Assembly: GCA_030141605.1 (NCBI GenBank)
Contig: JAQGDQ010000222.1
Span: 312,001 to 360,000, forward strand
Reading direction: 5' to 3'
DNA length: 48,000 nucleotides
DNA from: Tubiluchus corallicola
Lineage: Eukaryota; Priapulida; Priapulimorpha; Priapulimorphida; Tubiluchidae
Positions 1 through 12,690 of the stretch are shown one piece after another. Numbering within the stretch: the first letter of the stretch is position 1; the number at the start of each line of letters is the position of its first letter. The position numbers and the translations under genes were made by a program. Under the pieces are notes generated by a model. The model was not told the DNA's origin, did no database searches, and saw only the letters and a list, made by a program, of their open reading frames with translations.

Positions 1-36
1 GACGTGTTCATCATAGCGGCAAATCATCTCTGAGCC
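1..36 (-). CDS. RAP1GAP: Rap1GAP exon, truncated by the window edge
   Basis: Acceptor CATGTTACAG followed by a phase-0 frame encoding GSEMICRYDEHV, which matches the family's ASQMIVSYDEH at the opening of the catalytic subdomain. It is partial: the exon continues past position 1. The catalytic asparagine (the Asn thumb) of Rap-GAPs lies further downstream, so activity cannot be judged here. Confidence 0.9.
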
Positions 37-469
37 CTGTAACATGTAAAATAAAAGCTCTGCAAGCTCCTTCTGTCAGTAGGTTCATTGTACTTTTGTG
101 GAAAGGAACCTTGTTCAAACACAAGCGCTATTGTTTTACAGACAAACAACCCTTTAATTTAACTCACTTACCAACCAAATCTGATAATTGCAACTTGCTC
201 ATGAAATGTTTATTGTAGTCCCATTACAGTAATCTGGTGAGGCTGAGAACTGAGGCGTTCACAACGTAAGTGAAATGCTTACAACTTCACTCTTAAAAAT
301 AATATTGTTTCAAGAGCCGCTAATTACATCGGAAATACTATAATAGGTCATTTACACTGGACAGCTTGCCTAAATTAATCTTTAGCTACAGTAATCCCGT
401 TAAACTAAAGAAAGTATAAACAGCCGAAAACAACTTAAAACAAAATTACAAAAATTGATGCCTAAAATT

Positions 470-790
470 AGGAAGGAGAAAGAAGGTTATCAGGCAGAGT
501 AACAGTAGAAAGAAGAATAGAATGCAAGAGAGAGTGGGGGAGAGGGAGGGAGACAGAAAGAAAAGAGGGATTAGAAATAAGTAAGGATGAAAGAATGAAA
601 GAAAGAAAAAACAAAAGTAAAAGATTAAAGGAAGAAAAAAAGAAAAAAGTAATAAAGGAAAAAGAGTAGAAAACGAAGGTGAGAAACTGCAGAGTGACGG
701 AGAGAAGGAAAGAAAGAGAAGGTGGAGCAAAAGAAAAAGCATAAAGACGAAAGGCAATTTGGTGCAGAAACTACTGGAAGAAAAAACAAA
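470..790. repeat. Polypurine/polypyrimidine tract
   Basis: Almost entirely A and G on the plus strand, with degenerate GAAAGA, GGGAGAGGGAGGG and similar words. In the gene's sense direction it is pyrimidine-rich. Such tracts can form triplex DNA; no function is shown. Confidence 0.8.
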
Positions 791-989
791 ACCAAGAATC
801 ATGCCGAAATAAATATTAGTACGAGAACCAGGACAACTTAATGAAAGACTGTAAATAAAGACTCGTGCTGAAAAGAAATTTGGAAATCATAATTTCAACA
901 ACGTGTTATGCGAACAAACAAATTTAACAAAAAGTTAGTTAAATTGTTTTACCTTTGAATTGAATTCCACAATTATTAAATTGCTGCAA

Positions 990-1090
990 CCAAACGTGAC
1001 ACGAAATAAATGCGAAAATACGGGGCTAAGCCTGCATTTGAACCAGGAACGTTTAGATAACACAAGTCCAATTCTATAACTAGAATGTAT
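990..1090 (-). mobile_element. tRNA-derived SINE-like copy
   Basis: Read on the minus strand it contains GTTCCTGGTTCAAATGC, close to a tRNA-type B box (GGTTCGANTCC), about 35 bp after a tRNA-like upstream half. A diverged relative lies at about 7808-7905 in the same orientation, sharing AAATGCGAAAA and CGGGCT followed by ATTTGAA. A 30-bp end segment (ACTAGAATGYATCGCCTA) is duplicated at 1078-1135. Too decayed to fold as a working tRNA. Confidence 0.5.
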
Positions 1091-1154
1091 CGCCTACTAT
1101 AACTTGTCCACAACTAGAATGCATCGCCTATCTTTCGTAATAACTTTCGCCTAC

Positions 1155-1287
1155 CTTATGTAATAACACAGGCTGGAAGCAATCCGCGGTGATCTCGTCG
1201 ATTAACAGGCGCGCCATTCTGGCTGGAGTTGGACAGTCAGCAAGACAGTTAGATGGCACAAGTTCTTGAATTGTACCTTGCTGAGTC
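1155..1287 (-). CDS. RAP1GAP: Rap1GAP exon: end of dimerisation region to GAP domain
   Basis: Acceptor CAATGTTTTAG, donor CATAAG/GTAGGCG; 133 nt, phase 2 in and phase 0 out. After the split Arg it reads TQQGTIQELVPSNCL, then PTPARMARLLIDE and CFQPVLLHK. This matches the family pattern of ISCL, then VVQMAKL, then FYPVLYPK, where the catalytic Rap-GAP subdomain begins. The longer open frame through this region (1128-1340) extends past both splice sites and should be trimmed to these borders. Confidence 0.95.
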
Positions 1288-1613
1288 CTAAAACATTGAT
1301 GAAGATATAAAGAATTCTCTGTAAGAACAATATCGCGCAAAATAAGAACAAATATTATTTCAGAAATGTGTTAAAAAACTTCGGCAAATATAAAACACAG
1401 AATAATTTATTTTGTCTCTATTGACTAATAAAACATAACAAGCAACAAGTAATGTAGCAACCAAAAGAGACGCTATAGCAAAAATACCATAATAATAATA
1501 ATTAATTGGTCATAACAAAAGAAAGACTATGAAATAAAACAGGTCTGAACGAACTGCTTCAACGTGAACTGATTGCAAACTAAATTAAGTGAAAAATATA
1601 ATCAATGTAGTAC

Positions 1614-1717
1614 CGTAGAATCAGACGCGTATATTCCTGAGTTGCAATTACTTCCGTTTTCACCGATAAGATTATTGGTCCAATTGCTGCATCTTTAGCA
1701 TAAAAATTAAAATGTTC
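1614..1717 (-). CDS. RAP1GAP: Rap1GAP exon: HFNFYAKDAAIG block
   Basis: Acceptor TTTTTGTATAG, donor TACG/GTACTAC; 104 nt, phase 0 in and phase 2 out. It encodes EHFNFYAKDAAIGPIILSVK and ends YTRLILR. It aligns along its whole length with the human block that follows the HFLGK motif (HFNYYSLDTALG, then SLK and LRLLLR). Introns on both sides are only about 320 nt. Confidence 0.95.
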
Positions 1718-2038
1718 CTATACAAAAAAAACATTAAAAATTTGAATTTTCTGGATCGATTTGAATGAGTTTACTGAAGCATTTGAAAATTTTCAAACTT
1801 TGAAGATTCCATTTTCTAAAGAACGAAAATACGAGCTTATTAGTCTAATATGTTCTGCAAAAACTTAATATTACACATACAATATTAAGTTTTTGGTGCT
1901 TACGTAACACTTCCGTAATACAAGCATTAATAAGCGAATACATTTACATTATTGTCCTTCCTAAAAATAAAAGCTAATGATTTTCTAATCAACGTTATCT
2001 TTCTAAAAGTTTTTCATGTTATTCGATTGCAATTTTAC

Positions 2039-2290
2039 CTTTCCAGTAAAATGTGTCCTATAGCATCGTGCGGTGTCGTCCAACTCAAATTTAAAGTTAG
2101 CCCTGCCTTGTTCAGGCGTGCTGCATCCGCTAGGTGGTTCCACATCGTTATCTAATCCGTCGGCCCAATAACCTCCATTCTGAGGTAATACAATAGCTGG
2201 GTAAGGACCGGGAGACGTTCTCAACAGTTCACGAACCTGTGCGACTGTTGGGTTATTCTTTTTATCTTCTGCGGTAGTTGTGGCATTGCT
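2039..2290 (-). CDS. RAP1GAP: Rap1GAP dimerisation-domain exon (N-terminal part)
   Basis: Acceptor AACTTTGTAG, donor GGAAAG/GTAAAAT; 252 nt, phase 0 both sides. It encodes an acidic linker, then PGPYPAIVLPQNGGYWADG, the hallmark of Rap1GAP and RAP1GAP2 (PFPLILLPQFGGYW in human), then a variable loop, and ends ELDDTARCYRTHFTGK, matching the family's TARxYRKHFLGK. This is the start of the folded Rap-GAP region, the part that precedes the catalytic domain and contributes to dimer formation in the human structure. Confidence 0.95.
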
Positions 2291-2845
2291 CTACAAAGTT
2301 TCAACGTAATATTACTGAACGTGCATAAATTTCGAGAGAAAAATAAGAATTTTATCCGTATTTGATAAGCAAATACAACTTCTTCAGAATATAATTTAAT
2401 GCCGACCGGTTCGAAAACAGTAACTGTGTGAAACCGGACGGCAATATCCGTAAATCATTAATATATTGATTATTAATAATACATTAATAAAAGTCTTAGA
2501 TACTTCATGTAACCTGTCAGTTTACGAAACGTATTAACTTCTCTATACTGTAACCGAGCTGCATTTATCTTGCGTTAATCTTTTATGACTAAAAATTTAA
2601 TTTCAAACTATAAAAAGTACCGCAACAACGACAGCATTGCTACTAGACAAAGACACGTCCTCATAGCAACAAACAAAAAACACTCAACCTAACTTCAATT
2701 CTCTTACGAAAGCTACAATATTATCTTATTGTCTCTTTTTGCACCGATCGCAGACATTTTTGAGACAAGACAGAGCGATTTTCAAATCACAGAATGACAG
2801 TGTACTCTGCTACTGCTGTTACAGTATAATCTGTACAATATATAC

Positions 2846-2953
2846 CTCAATTTCCAATGTTTGCGGCTTCAGTTGTCTAGGATAAAGTTCATGTCTCTGA
2901 TCATCAAGTCTTTCTGCGGACAGGCGACTTATGGCATCAAACAGGGCATCAGT
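2846..2953 (-). CDS. RAP1GAP: GoLoco (G-protein regulatory) exon
   Basis: Acceptor GTTTCGCAG, donor ATTGAG/GTATATA; 108 nt, phase 0 on both sides. It encodes DALFDAISRLSAERLDDQR, a clear GoLoco motif with the leading LF, the amphipathic spacing and the final D-Q-R triad whose arginine reaches into the nucleotide site of G-alpha. In known Rap1GAPs this motif sits just before the GAP domain and binds G-alpha-i/o/z. Long-form residues 890-925, short-form 83-118. The motif followed by the family block in the next exon identifies RAP1GAP rather than SIPA1-type proteins, which lack GoLoco. Confidence 0.93.
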
Positions 2954-4550
2954 CTGCGAAACAAAATGCAGTACTTTAGTCTATAGAAGAGAATTATATA
3001 TACATAATGTAAAAAACAAAAATGCTGCTCTTTTATCTGCCTGCAATCGGTCTGCAGAACAATCGGTCTACGGAGCAGCCTGCAAAACAAAAAAGCACTA
3101 CCAAAAACGTAAACATCTATAAAAAATTATAATTGAAAGTTTAAGTTATTAAATTTAACTTATTTATTACTTCATTGTTTGGTATTATAGGAAGTTCGAC
3201 ATATTAATTAATACGTGATCTTTTTAAAAGAAACTTCGCAAAAAGCATTTTATCCTTATCTTCTTTCAGACTTTACAAAATCCCCCCTTGCAGTTTGCGG
3301 TCTTCGCACTTTTTGCCAGGTTCTAAATCATTGAACTTTTTGGCTCTGTTTAGGATTTATGTTTGGCAGCCTGGCGATTTGTCATTTGTGTTTTATTATG
3401 TTGTACGTAAGGAGAAGGCATTGAATACCCGCCCTGCTTGGGTTAGTTAATAATTTCTGTTTCAATCCTGGTATCTAATTAAACGTTCATTCAGAAACAG
3501 CATCCTTCAGATAGCATCAAAAGCATGTAAATCTAAATTCTCAACTGGAAGGCTCTCAAAATTAGTTCTGCCCAATTTCTTGCCCCCCCCCCTTACGCTT
3601 TTATGTTTAGTTACTTTTAATGACTGACCAAGCGATCCTATTTAGCGATGTCGTCAAAAAAACTATGCCACTCGTCTGTGAGTGCCTATCCTCACAGATA
3701 TGTTCTTAACAACAGGAGCAAGCAATGTATCATCGCAAAACGAGCAATGCATTCCGTAATCTCACAAAGGTGTGCAGACGCTACGGTTTCCTGGTTAGAT
3801 TTTATCAATTCAATTATAGTTTAAATGCTGCAGGCGCTGTTGCTTTCTTTACTTTAGGCAAATATTGTCTTTACGGCTGAAATATTAACCAGGCCAAAAT
3901 GAACTAATGTGTCTATAGGTGTTAGTGTCTAAAGTCTTCTGCAAATTCTTTTTCTGTTAAAAATGAGGTTCAGTAAGATTAAGAGATTATAGGTGCAGAT
4001 TAGCGGATAACCCAGGCCAGTTACTATTATACTAAATACAAGTAGACCTATTAGCACTTGTGTAGCACTGATGCAGAGCTTCACGAGTATCACCATGCAG
4101 ATTTGCTGACCACTTTGAACAGACAATATGAACTATTGACCGCCAAAGCTGAAGTTTCTTCGAGAATCCAGAGAAACAGTTATTGCAAATAAAACAGAAT
4201 TTCTCATATTTCAACTAACGTTGCAGAGAAGCAGTAAGTCTCCCACTAACTGTATTTCGGTAGCCCGAAATTTAAAGGAGGCGAACTTAATTTTCTAGCA
4301 TTGAAGGTAAGAGACTGCTCGCAACGTCATTGTAGGAACTGAATAAGATACAGCATTAAATTGTGTTGGAAGAACGAGAACACTTTTAGCACACATGTCT
4401 ACACTTCAAAGAATACTGTCAGGTAGAAACCGAGTGAGAGTTAATGCTGATCCTCGTGAAACATCTTGCGGAGATTGATTTAGCAAGTGGAGAAAACAAG
4501 TTCGACTCGAACTATTGGTCAAGGGACACGCTGAATTCAAAATGTCAATG

Positions 4551-4960
4551 CCGCCATCTTGAATTAGGATGGCAAGTCAACAATCTGATTCTGTTAGTCA
4601 AAGCAGAATTCGTCCTGGTGTATTCCTGTAAAGTTTCATGACGATCTGTTGAGAACTGGCGGAGCCTTCTGCTTTTTCCTGAAATCGATGTCATTACTGT
4701 CATCTTGATTTCAAAATGGCGGATCGCAAATAGACTCTGTCAGTCGATGCGGAATTCGGTTTAGTATATTCGTGTGAAGTTTTGTAACAAACCATTGCAA
4801 ATTTACAGAGTCTTAGATTTGTGCGGATACTAATGTTGTTACCGCCATCTTAAATTTATAATGGCAATTCGAAAATTCGATCTTGTGAGTCGATGCAGAA
4901 TTCGTTCTAGTATTTTTGGTTGGCGTTTCGTGACATCCATTGAAAAGTCACGTAGCCAGA
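4551..4960. repeat. Three-unit tandem repeat, period about 146 bp
   Basis: The landmark CCGCCATCTT recurs at about 4551, 4697 (CTGTCATCTT) and 4842. The landmark AGTCGATGCAGAATTCG recurs at about 4596, 4742 and 4888. Spacings are 145-146 bp. Units are diverged by point changes and small gaps; the last is shortened. It looks like a satellite fragment or the internal repeats of an unrecognised element. Confidence 0.8.
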
Positions 4961-5382
4961 AAACAACAACTACGACAACAATAACGACAACAACAATAAC
5001 AACAACAGCAACATTGAAATGAATAGCTATTTAGGTGGAATCCTCGACCAATAATGGCCACGCATCGAGACAACATTAGACATAAAAGTCGCTAACATTT
5101 TTCACTCTTATAATGTCTATTCAATTTAAACTATTTAATTTATACAGACGAGCTTTTTCAAACGTATTGTTCACGCAAAAGTTTAGTTTTCGCTTTTGGT
5201 TTCGATAATTTTTCCGTGTCCTGCGGCAATGCATAACAATGTTTATTTGTCTCGACAGCATTGCAAGCCCCGTTAAACACGTAATTTCATTTTATTGCAC
5301 TTTCTAAATGCGCGTATAGATATCTTTGTTAAAGTGCAAAAGTGAGAGGGCAAAAACATTCTATGCTTGTAGTGTAACAAAA

Positions 5383-5460
5383 GTCAATTCTCTCTCTCTC
5401 TTTTACTCTCTCTCACTGTATGTCTGTCTCTTTCTTGCCCTTTCTTTTCTCTCTTTCTGA
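5383..5460. repeat. CT-rich microsatellite
   Basis: TCTCTC runs interrupted by TGTC and TTTC words. Confidence 0.85.
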
Positions 5461-6027
5461 AGCAATTTCGTTGCAAAAATACGGTTAAACACCTGCGTAA
5501 CGCCTTATAAAAATCTGCTTGCATGTTGTACAATGTTGCTGATCAAGTTCAATGATTCAAATTGCGTGCAAGAAGGGATGAGGTTTGTTTGTAATGCAAA
5601 TGCAAATATCGTGCATGGCTAAAACAACACAGAAAATCAACTAATTTGAAGGCATGATCAGTTTTCTTATTCTTTTTATCCTTGACCATTTTACCTATAA
5701 TTAATACGTAATACGCGGCTACCTTGTCTTGTAAGTTCGAAGTCTTTAATTATTGCACAAACAGAAGAGTGTCATGTTAAATATCGTTGCTTGTTTGATT
5801 GTTAGTTTTCTATTTTATTTGCAAAGCTGCTTCTTTACTTGCTCGAGATAGCTAGTTTGTTCGGTTTTAAATTACAATTACTGCTTCCTTATCGGTTCTG
5901 TTTGTGTAATTTACGTGCGGCTGCCGCTATATGACTAACTGGTTCCAGCCTGTTTTTAAACCTGCGCAAATTGGATTTGCGCCCCTGTGTGCGCTTGTGC
6001 GTGCGAGTGTGCGCACGTATTCGCGTG

Positions 6028-6127
6028 CGAGTGTAGTGTGCGTGTGTGTGTATGTGTGTGTGTGTGCGTGCGTGCGTGCGCGTGTGCGCGTGTGCGTGCG
6101 TGCGTGCGTGCGTGCGCGTGTGTGTGT
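6028..6127. repeat. GT/GC microsatellite
   Basis: Alternating purine-pyrimidine GTGTGT and GCGTGC runs, a Z-DNA-prone composition. The open frames over it on both strands are artefacts. Confidence 0.9.
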
Positions 6128-7807
6128 ACTTGATTATACACGCAAAAATAAACCATAACCAGCGTGTTTAATTAAAAAAAAAGCAAATTAGAATAATGAG
6201 AAAACATAGAAAAGCAGCTATGAATAATACGATTACAAAATGAAAGAAAATTCTAATTGTACTAGAACAGTATAAAAAGGGGAAAAATATCATTTCTGTA
6301 AATAGTAAAGAAATGGATGCAAGTTTATTAAAAAAACAAAGGCCTGGCAACTTCATTTTGCATTTTTTTAAACATACTTCAAAATTTGTTAGCCAACTTC
6401 ACCTTTATTCGCTGCCAGCAGAATTTACTTTCACACATATACTAACAAAACTAAAACAACAATGCTTTTTTCATTCGAAATTGGGTGGTGGTCCAGATTC
6501 CCACCAAAGCCAAGGTCACAAAATAGTGTCGGACAAATGCGACCATTATGATAAATGATGGTTGTTAGGAAAGTGTAAACGCGCGTAAAAACCTTGAAAC
6601 AAGTAATGGTGAAATTTAACACTCAGGCTTACATACACATATAATATAGGAAACTGGTTAAGGAAGGTAGAAAAATAACTGAGTCAAATAATACAAATTA
6701 AGCAATAGGGAAACTATAATTAGTGTAATTACCATGTCATACATGTAGGCTATATAGGCATTACAGTGGCTGTTATACTGTGATACATGTGTTAACAATG
6801 AGCTATTTTCAGATACCTGCTTTCCTCGTGCAGAGCTAAACATCTAAATTTTCTGAGGGAGGAAACAGTATGGATGTAACCTCGTTTGCAAACGAATGAA
6901 TATTTGCTTGCAGTTCTAGAGTTATTATTTGTATAATGTTTTCCAATGCAAAAACTTAAACAACGCACTGTTACCATAAAAAAAATAATTTCTTGATAAA
7001 CAAATTCTTGAACAAAAATAAATTTTTAGGCTCAGTTAATCTGTGGTAAAAACAAATCATTTTCTCAGTTGTTTTTGTCTTATGAAGATATTGCCTTCCA
7101 CAAACAGTGGCATGATAAGCTTAATCACTCAATGTATTGTCATGGACCTGAACATTCCTCTGCTGAGAAGAATGAAATAGAAATATAGGTCCACGCTATT
7201 GCGATAATTATTAGGTAATTGTTGTCACCCTTGTTCACAAAATTTAATTATTCACCAAAAGGTTATGGGGTCTTTGAACCAAGTACCTTGTGCGTGTCAC
7301 CCACATATACAAAAAATAAGTCTCTTACTTTCGGCAAAAGAAAGTAAGTAATTTCATTGCTCACGTCTAACTGTCTAAAATGTCAAACTGAAATTGAAGG
7401 GGAGCAGTGTAAACTGAAAGTCCCTCGCCAATCAGTTAGCGCCTAATTATAGCGCCTATACACACAAAAAATCCGGAACTTTTCTTGTTAGGTATAGCAA
7501 TCGACGGAACACGGAAAGCTTGCACGCCAGGCTTAAATGCTGAAATCGCACTAATTACATGTTCGTTCTCGAATGTTCCTTTGCTCTCTGCCGTTTCATT
7601 GACTTTTTAAACCAGTCACCACTTGAACGCTACTAAACGGATTTTATCTGTCACTCCAAACCAATGGTTCTACTTCCTCTTATTATGCGCCGATACTCTC
7701 TTTTCCATGTATTTTGACACCTCTAATACCGACCCTGTCGGTATTATACGGATTACGAGTAACACAATGTACGTAATGAAACAAACCTACAATTAACGAA
7801 ATTTTGA

Positions 7808-7905
7808 AACTAAACTTGACAGAAAAGAAGAAAATGCGAAAAAGTTCGGGCTGAACTTGGATTTGAATTAAGAACATTATATATCCACAACACCTTGAAG
7901 TAACT
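7808..7905 (-). mobile_element. Second SINE-like copy
   Basis: Diverged relative of the copy at 990-1090: it shares AAATGCGAAAA, the CGGGCT/ATTTGAA block and the preceding AAACTTGACA-like segment. The B-box equivalent on the minus strand reads TTAATTCAAATCC. Confidence 0.45.
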
Positions 7906-9340
7906 AAACTTGCAAACTATATTATTTTGCTTTTTTAATAGTCTGGAAGTACGTGTTACAAACTAAGCCAGGAAAACGACTTTCAATCATTCAATCGTCT
8001 GCAGCCAAGTTTTAAGCACAGCAGAAGTTAAAGTGGACCTTAGAGTTATTGCTACTATACAAAATAATATAAATTTAAGTGGACCTGAATGGAAATATTA
8101 ATCTTCAGTTGGACCTTGCCGGTGGTGTGAGACGACTTCCAAAACGCTGTGTTAGTGGAAAATTTGTGCAAGACTATCAACTGCAAAAAAGTGGATAGTC
8201 CGTCATGGCACACTATTTTGAAAATTATGGCACTTCAGGATAGCCGTATGATAGCTGTAATTGTGTTTCATTTTCTAGGCTACTTTTTCCTCTACAGCAG
8301 TTTTATCTATGTAGTATGTAGTAATAGACAAATTAAACTTTTAATTCATAGACAGCTGCAGAATACTGAATACTACACAACTTTACGCTAATAGAACTTT
8401 TGAAGGTGGTCCCACAACAGGGCCCATACTACCCGCACGGTCCCATTGAAGACTAGCATTGCCATTCAAGCAAGAAGTGCTGTCACATTACATCTAGTTA
8501 AAAATGGGCCAGCGAATACTTTTACGTTATAGTTTCCTGCACTATCAAAGCAGTGTCCCCCAGCACAGAGCACAAAAGTTGTCCCATGGAATAAATTAAG
8601 TAAGCAAAACAACATTATGACATTTAATTTTTTGATAGACAGAAGAATACCTATTTTGGCTAGCAAAGATAGTTATTCGGGTTAGGGTATACGCAGTTGC
8701 TCTCTACGTAAAAACTAGTTATTATTACGATCTTGCCTACCTACTCCATTAAAAATATGTTCTCGTTTGTCACAATCAAATGTGACAATAATAATCATAA
8801 ATGTACTTGTTTCAGGTAACAACGTTTATCCCACTTTGTCATTCATACGTGATTAAATCAGTACAATGTCCAACTCGGAAAATTAATTTTTTAAATTAGC
8901 AAGTTCCGGTACCGCTACAACCATTCAACATTTGTAGTAGATCCTGACGTTGAATGCTGGATATCAGCTTGGATAAAAGCAAAAGTGGCTTTTTGCTGTA
9001 CTAAATGCTTAGCCCAGCAGCAGGTATGATTTTTTAAATACAGATAAACTGAGATAATTAGTTTTGAAAAGGACTGAAGCAGTTAAAGACTGTGAAAGGT
9101 GATAAATCATCCTTTGTTGTTAACAAAAAACTATTAGCCTAATTAAACAGAACGCGAAACTAGTTCTGGTTAACAAGCAATTACTGGTAGTGAATACTGT
9201 AGGTCATACACAGCATTACCTACATATGTTAGCAGTACCATTTTATTTGTCAAAAGCGACTACTTTTTTAAGTATATCTTGTATAGGCAATTTTTTAATT
9301 AGGCCTTAGTACTGTATACCATCAAGTCGACTAAAGTCAA

Positions 9341-9620
9341 AAGTATTAGTATTGGTATTGGTATTAGTAAAATTATTAGTATTAGTATTAATATTAGTAT
9401 TCATTCATTCAACATGAAACACAATTAGAGAAACTGCACATTTTAAAATATATCAGAATATAATACTACATAATATACTACATAATATGCTACATAATAA
9501 ACTACATAATATACTATATAATATACATAATATATTACATACATAATATACATGATACTACATAATATACTACATACATAATATACATAATACTACATAA
9601 TATACTACATAATTATATAT
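9341..9620. repeat. ATTAGT repeats and CATAATATACTA minisatellite
   Basis: 9341-9405 has degenerate hexamers of the ATTAGT/ATTGGT type. 9450-9620 has many imperfect copies of an 11-12 bp unit, TACATAATATAC. Confidence 0.85.
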
Positions 9621-11339
9621 TGAATGGAGAAAGCCACCAAGGCAGAAGCTCTTACAGGCACGTCAAAGTTCTAACACGTACTAAATTTGCAATAGTTGAT
9701 TAAATTAATTTTTTTAATTTTGAATCAAACACGTTCACAGAGTTAGCATAGCAAAGAATTACGTTGATATTAATAGCTTTTTAGTAATTCCAAAATAACA
9801 CAGATTCAGTTACAAACAACATAGAATTACAATTTTCACTTAAGCTTTTGACTTCAGAAAGTCGCCTCTCAATTAAAAGCTGAAGTCAGGTATGGAATAA
9901 GCCGCAATGAGTAAAAGGAATCTCAAATACCCAAAAGTTATTTGCCTTTACCTACAGCAGTTGCAACTTTGGAGAATTTAATAAGAACAAAAAATAAAAC
10001 CTTTTTTGCGCCGAGGGCTGTCTTAACTTTATGATAAGGTGGTCACACTGTAATAAATAATATAATGTTTCTTTCTGTTCAATAAACAATTTCAAATGCC
10101 AAGAGGTTCATTGTAGTGTAACATCACTACATGACAGTATTAGATGCACTGGCGGCAATAAAAGTGTAGTTTTCTTCACTTTCCAGTTATTGACCTAGGT
10201 AAGAACAGCCCCAATGAAAGACCTTGAACCCACTACAGCTTTTGAAAGAGAAGAGTAAGTGTGCCATTTTAGGTCAAATCCTTGTAAAAGCTTCTATGTT
10301 TTAAACAATATCTAAGCCCTTTAGAAGAGTCTCAGAAAATACCTTGACTGCTACTGAAGCCTTTGACGAATCCTGAAATTTCTAAAGTATTGCAATTAAG
10401 ATGTCTTAAATATTTAAACGTTGTCGACCATAAAAAGCGTTGCATATTTTAAGGTAGATTTAAGAAATACAGTTTTATTTTTCAAATTGCATGTATCATT
10501 TGCTTCGGGATAAAAGAGAGTATGTTATAAGTTTGACGCAAGAAATCCAGTTCTTATAAAGAATTTTTACCCCTAGGATACTAGCAGAAACTTGTTATTT
10601 TCATCCTCTGAGTGCCAAACGAAGGTCCAACGTTCCTTCCACAAACAAAAAGTGTTCCTTTAACATACAAGTATACTTTACATGTCAGAGAACCACCAGG
10701 GGAGCATTTGCACTCCTGGGGGGTACATAGAAGTATGAGAGAATAACTATACTGCAGTTAGATCCCAAAGGGAGCGAAATTATTCTCATAAATATAAGCT
10801 CAATGGACGAATTGTTGTGATGACGAATGTCGTAACGTTGTTGCTGAGTTACATTATCACTCATGATATCAGTCAGTAATGAGTAGCAGATAAGTAACAG
10901 TAGGTAAAGTAATTTTGAAGACACAACACTCGGCAGCACTTGCCGTCGCTGCTGTTGCTGTAAATTTAATATCACATAAAAAGTTTATTATACACAGTAA
11001 GAATAAACGCAAAGAGAAGTATTTCCTGATAAAAAAGGATTTATGAATTGTCGTATTGTGGTGGAGTTTGATGAATAATATAATATTTTAGATATTCAGA
11101 TATTTATTTATTAGTGTCAAAAATACATATAAGACATACATACAATATCAATTTTGAAATATACAAAAAACAAGACATATATACAATTTCAAGTACGAAA
11201 TATAATGACACTATAATTATACAAACAAAACTATACATACAAATTACTATAAAAAATATTGTTAAATCTTCCCGTTAGTTATATTAGTTATTTAATGAAA
11301 AGTTTAATGATTAGTATTTAAAATAAATTGTCATTCATT

Positions 11340-12690
11340 AGGCCTCATTTTCAATGATATGATCATAACATAGTATATTTTTCATCATGTCTTAAAAACG
11401 CTTTTGCAACATAATTAATAAATGCCTTAATTACTTCTAAATCATTATCTCCCATCAGGAATAAAAATTTATCAGCATCGCTCATAAGGACAAATTCTGG
11501 AATAATTACATTGATGTGCTTATATAATTTTTCTCTAAGATCATTGTAGTATGGGCATTTTATAACTAAGTGTAATTCGTCTTCGATTTCATTTCTTAAA
11601 CAGTATTATACGATTCTCAGCTGGGATTTTTCTAGGTTTAACGTACCTCCCCTTTGAATACACAAAGTATGAGAGCTGATTCTCAGTTTTGTAAATTTTG
11701 TTATGGCATATTTGATATAACCACAAAGTAAATAGTTTTCCAGTTGATATTGTTTTTTGAAGGTTCGATACGTACGCAGTTTGTTTTGTCGATCAGGTTT
11801 GTTATCATTATGGATTTCTTCTTTCCAAAACAGAGTATAATCAGTTTTTATTTTTTCTTCTAATTTATTAAGTAGTCGCTTAGGTGAAAACGTTGTCTGG
11901 TTATTCCAAACATGTTCAAAGCCATATACACATAATATATACTTAACAAAAGTAGTCCAACAAAAACAGTTCTCAGCAAAGTTTAGGTTTTCGGTATAAG
12001 CTTGGTATACATAACTATCATAAAGTTGGCTAATAACATGTATCCAGTAACGGATTGCGTCCTTAATTATTTAAATAAAAATGGGGAAACGGCCCAGTTC
12101 TGCCCTAGTCGCATATTTGCTTGATTTGTTATTGACATTCAAAAGAAATCTGCATAATTTAATATTGGCCTCTTCGCTTGGCACACTGTCAAATTTAGTT
12201 TGAATATGCGGGGAATTGTTTTTAAGTTTAATAATACTAGGTCCGCATACACAAGAGCCATATAGCATGATAGGTTCTACAATATGTTCAAATAATTTGA
12301 TAATAGTACGTGGGTTTGCGCAGTTTGAAATGTACTTTTTCACGCAGTAAAAAGCTTTTAGGTCTTTGCCATTTAGTTTGGAACAGCTTTGCCTGAAAGT
12401 ACCAGACGTGAAGAATTCGATCCCTAAGTATTTATAGGATTGGACTATTCTCAGCTTATCAGATCCATCATAGGTAAAGTTTGTCTTTTAGAATTCTGCC
12501 TGCTTTGTAGAAAACAATAATTTCTGTCTTTTTAGTGTTAACTTCCAGAGCCCATTCGCTACAATAATTATTCAGCTTATTAAGGCATTGTTGCAATCCT
12601 GACTGGGAACGAGAAAGTAAAAACATCTGCATAGAGAAGACACTTGATTTCAAAACTGACTGACGGGATCGCATTCATTAGATGTGAAAA
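11340..12690 (-). mobile_element. Decayed LINE (non-LTR retrotransposon) reverse-transcriptase C-terminal half
   Basis: On the minus strand, successive broken frames give LLYAD-like, then SGLQQCLNKLNNYCSEWALE and VNTKKTEIIVF, then IIKLFEHIVEPIMLYGS, then ELGRFPI and KLRTYRTFKKQYQLENYLL. This is the order of a LINE reverse transcriptase from its active-site box to the tail. The box is damaged by a frameshift after YAD, and several stops follow. The element sits in the same orientation as the host gene. The exact 3' end is unclear; AT-rich sequence to about 11060 may be its 3' UTR. Confidence 0.85.

Larger units (their letters stand above)
37..1154 (-). other. Intron with a polypurine tract and a SINE-like copy
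   Basis: Intron between the last two visible exons. It holds a purine-biased plus-strand tract of about 320 bp (470-790), in which the open frame at 446-802 is a composition artefact, and a tRNA-derived SINE-like copy at about 990-1090. Confidence 0.8.

Noticed and set aside
446-802. 118-residue Leu/Phe/Ser-rich open frame on the minus strand
   Set aside because: It is the translation of a polypyrimidine tract; no splice or family signal.
5931-6158. Open frames on both strands over the GT/GC repeat
   Set aside because: Microsatellite translation (Val-Cys and His-Ala runs).
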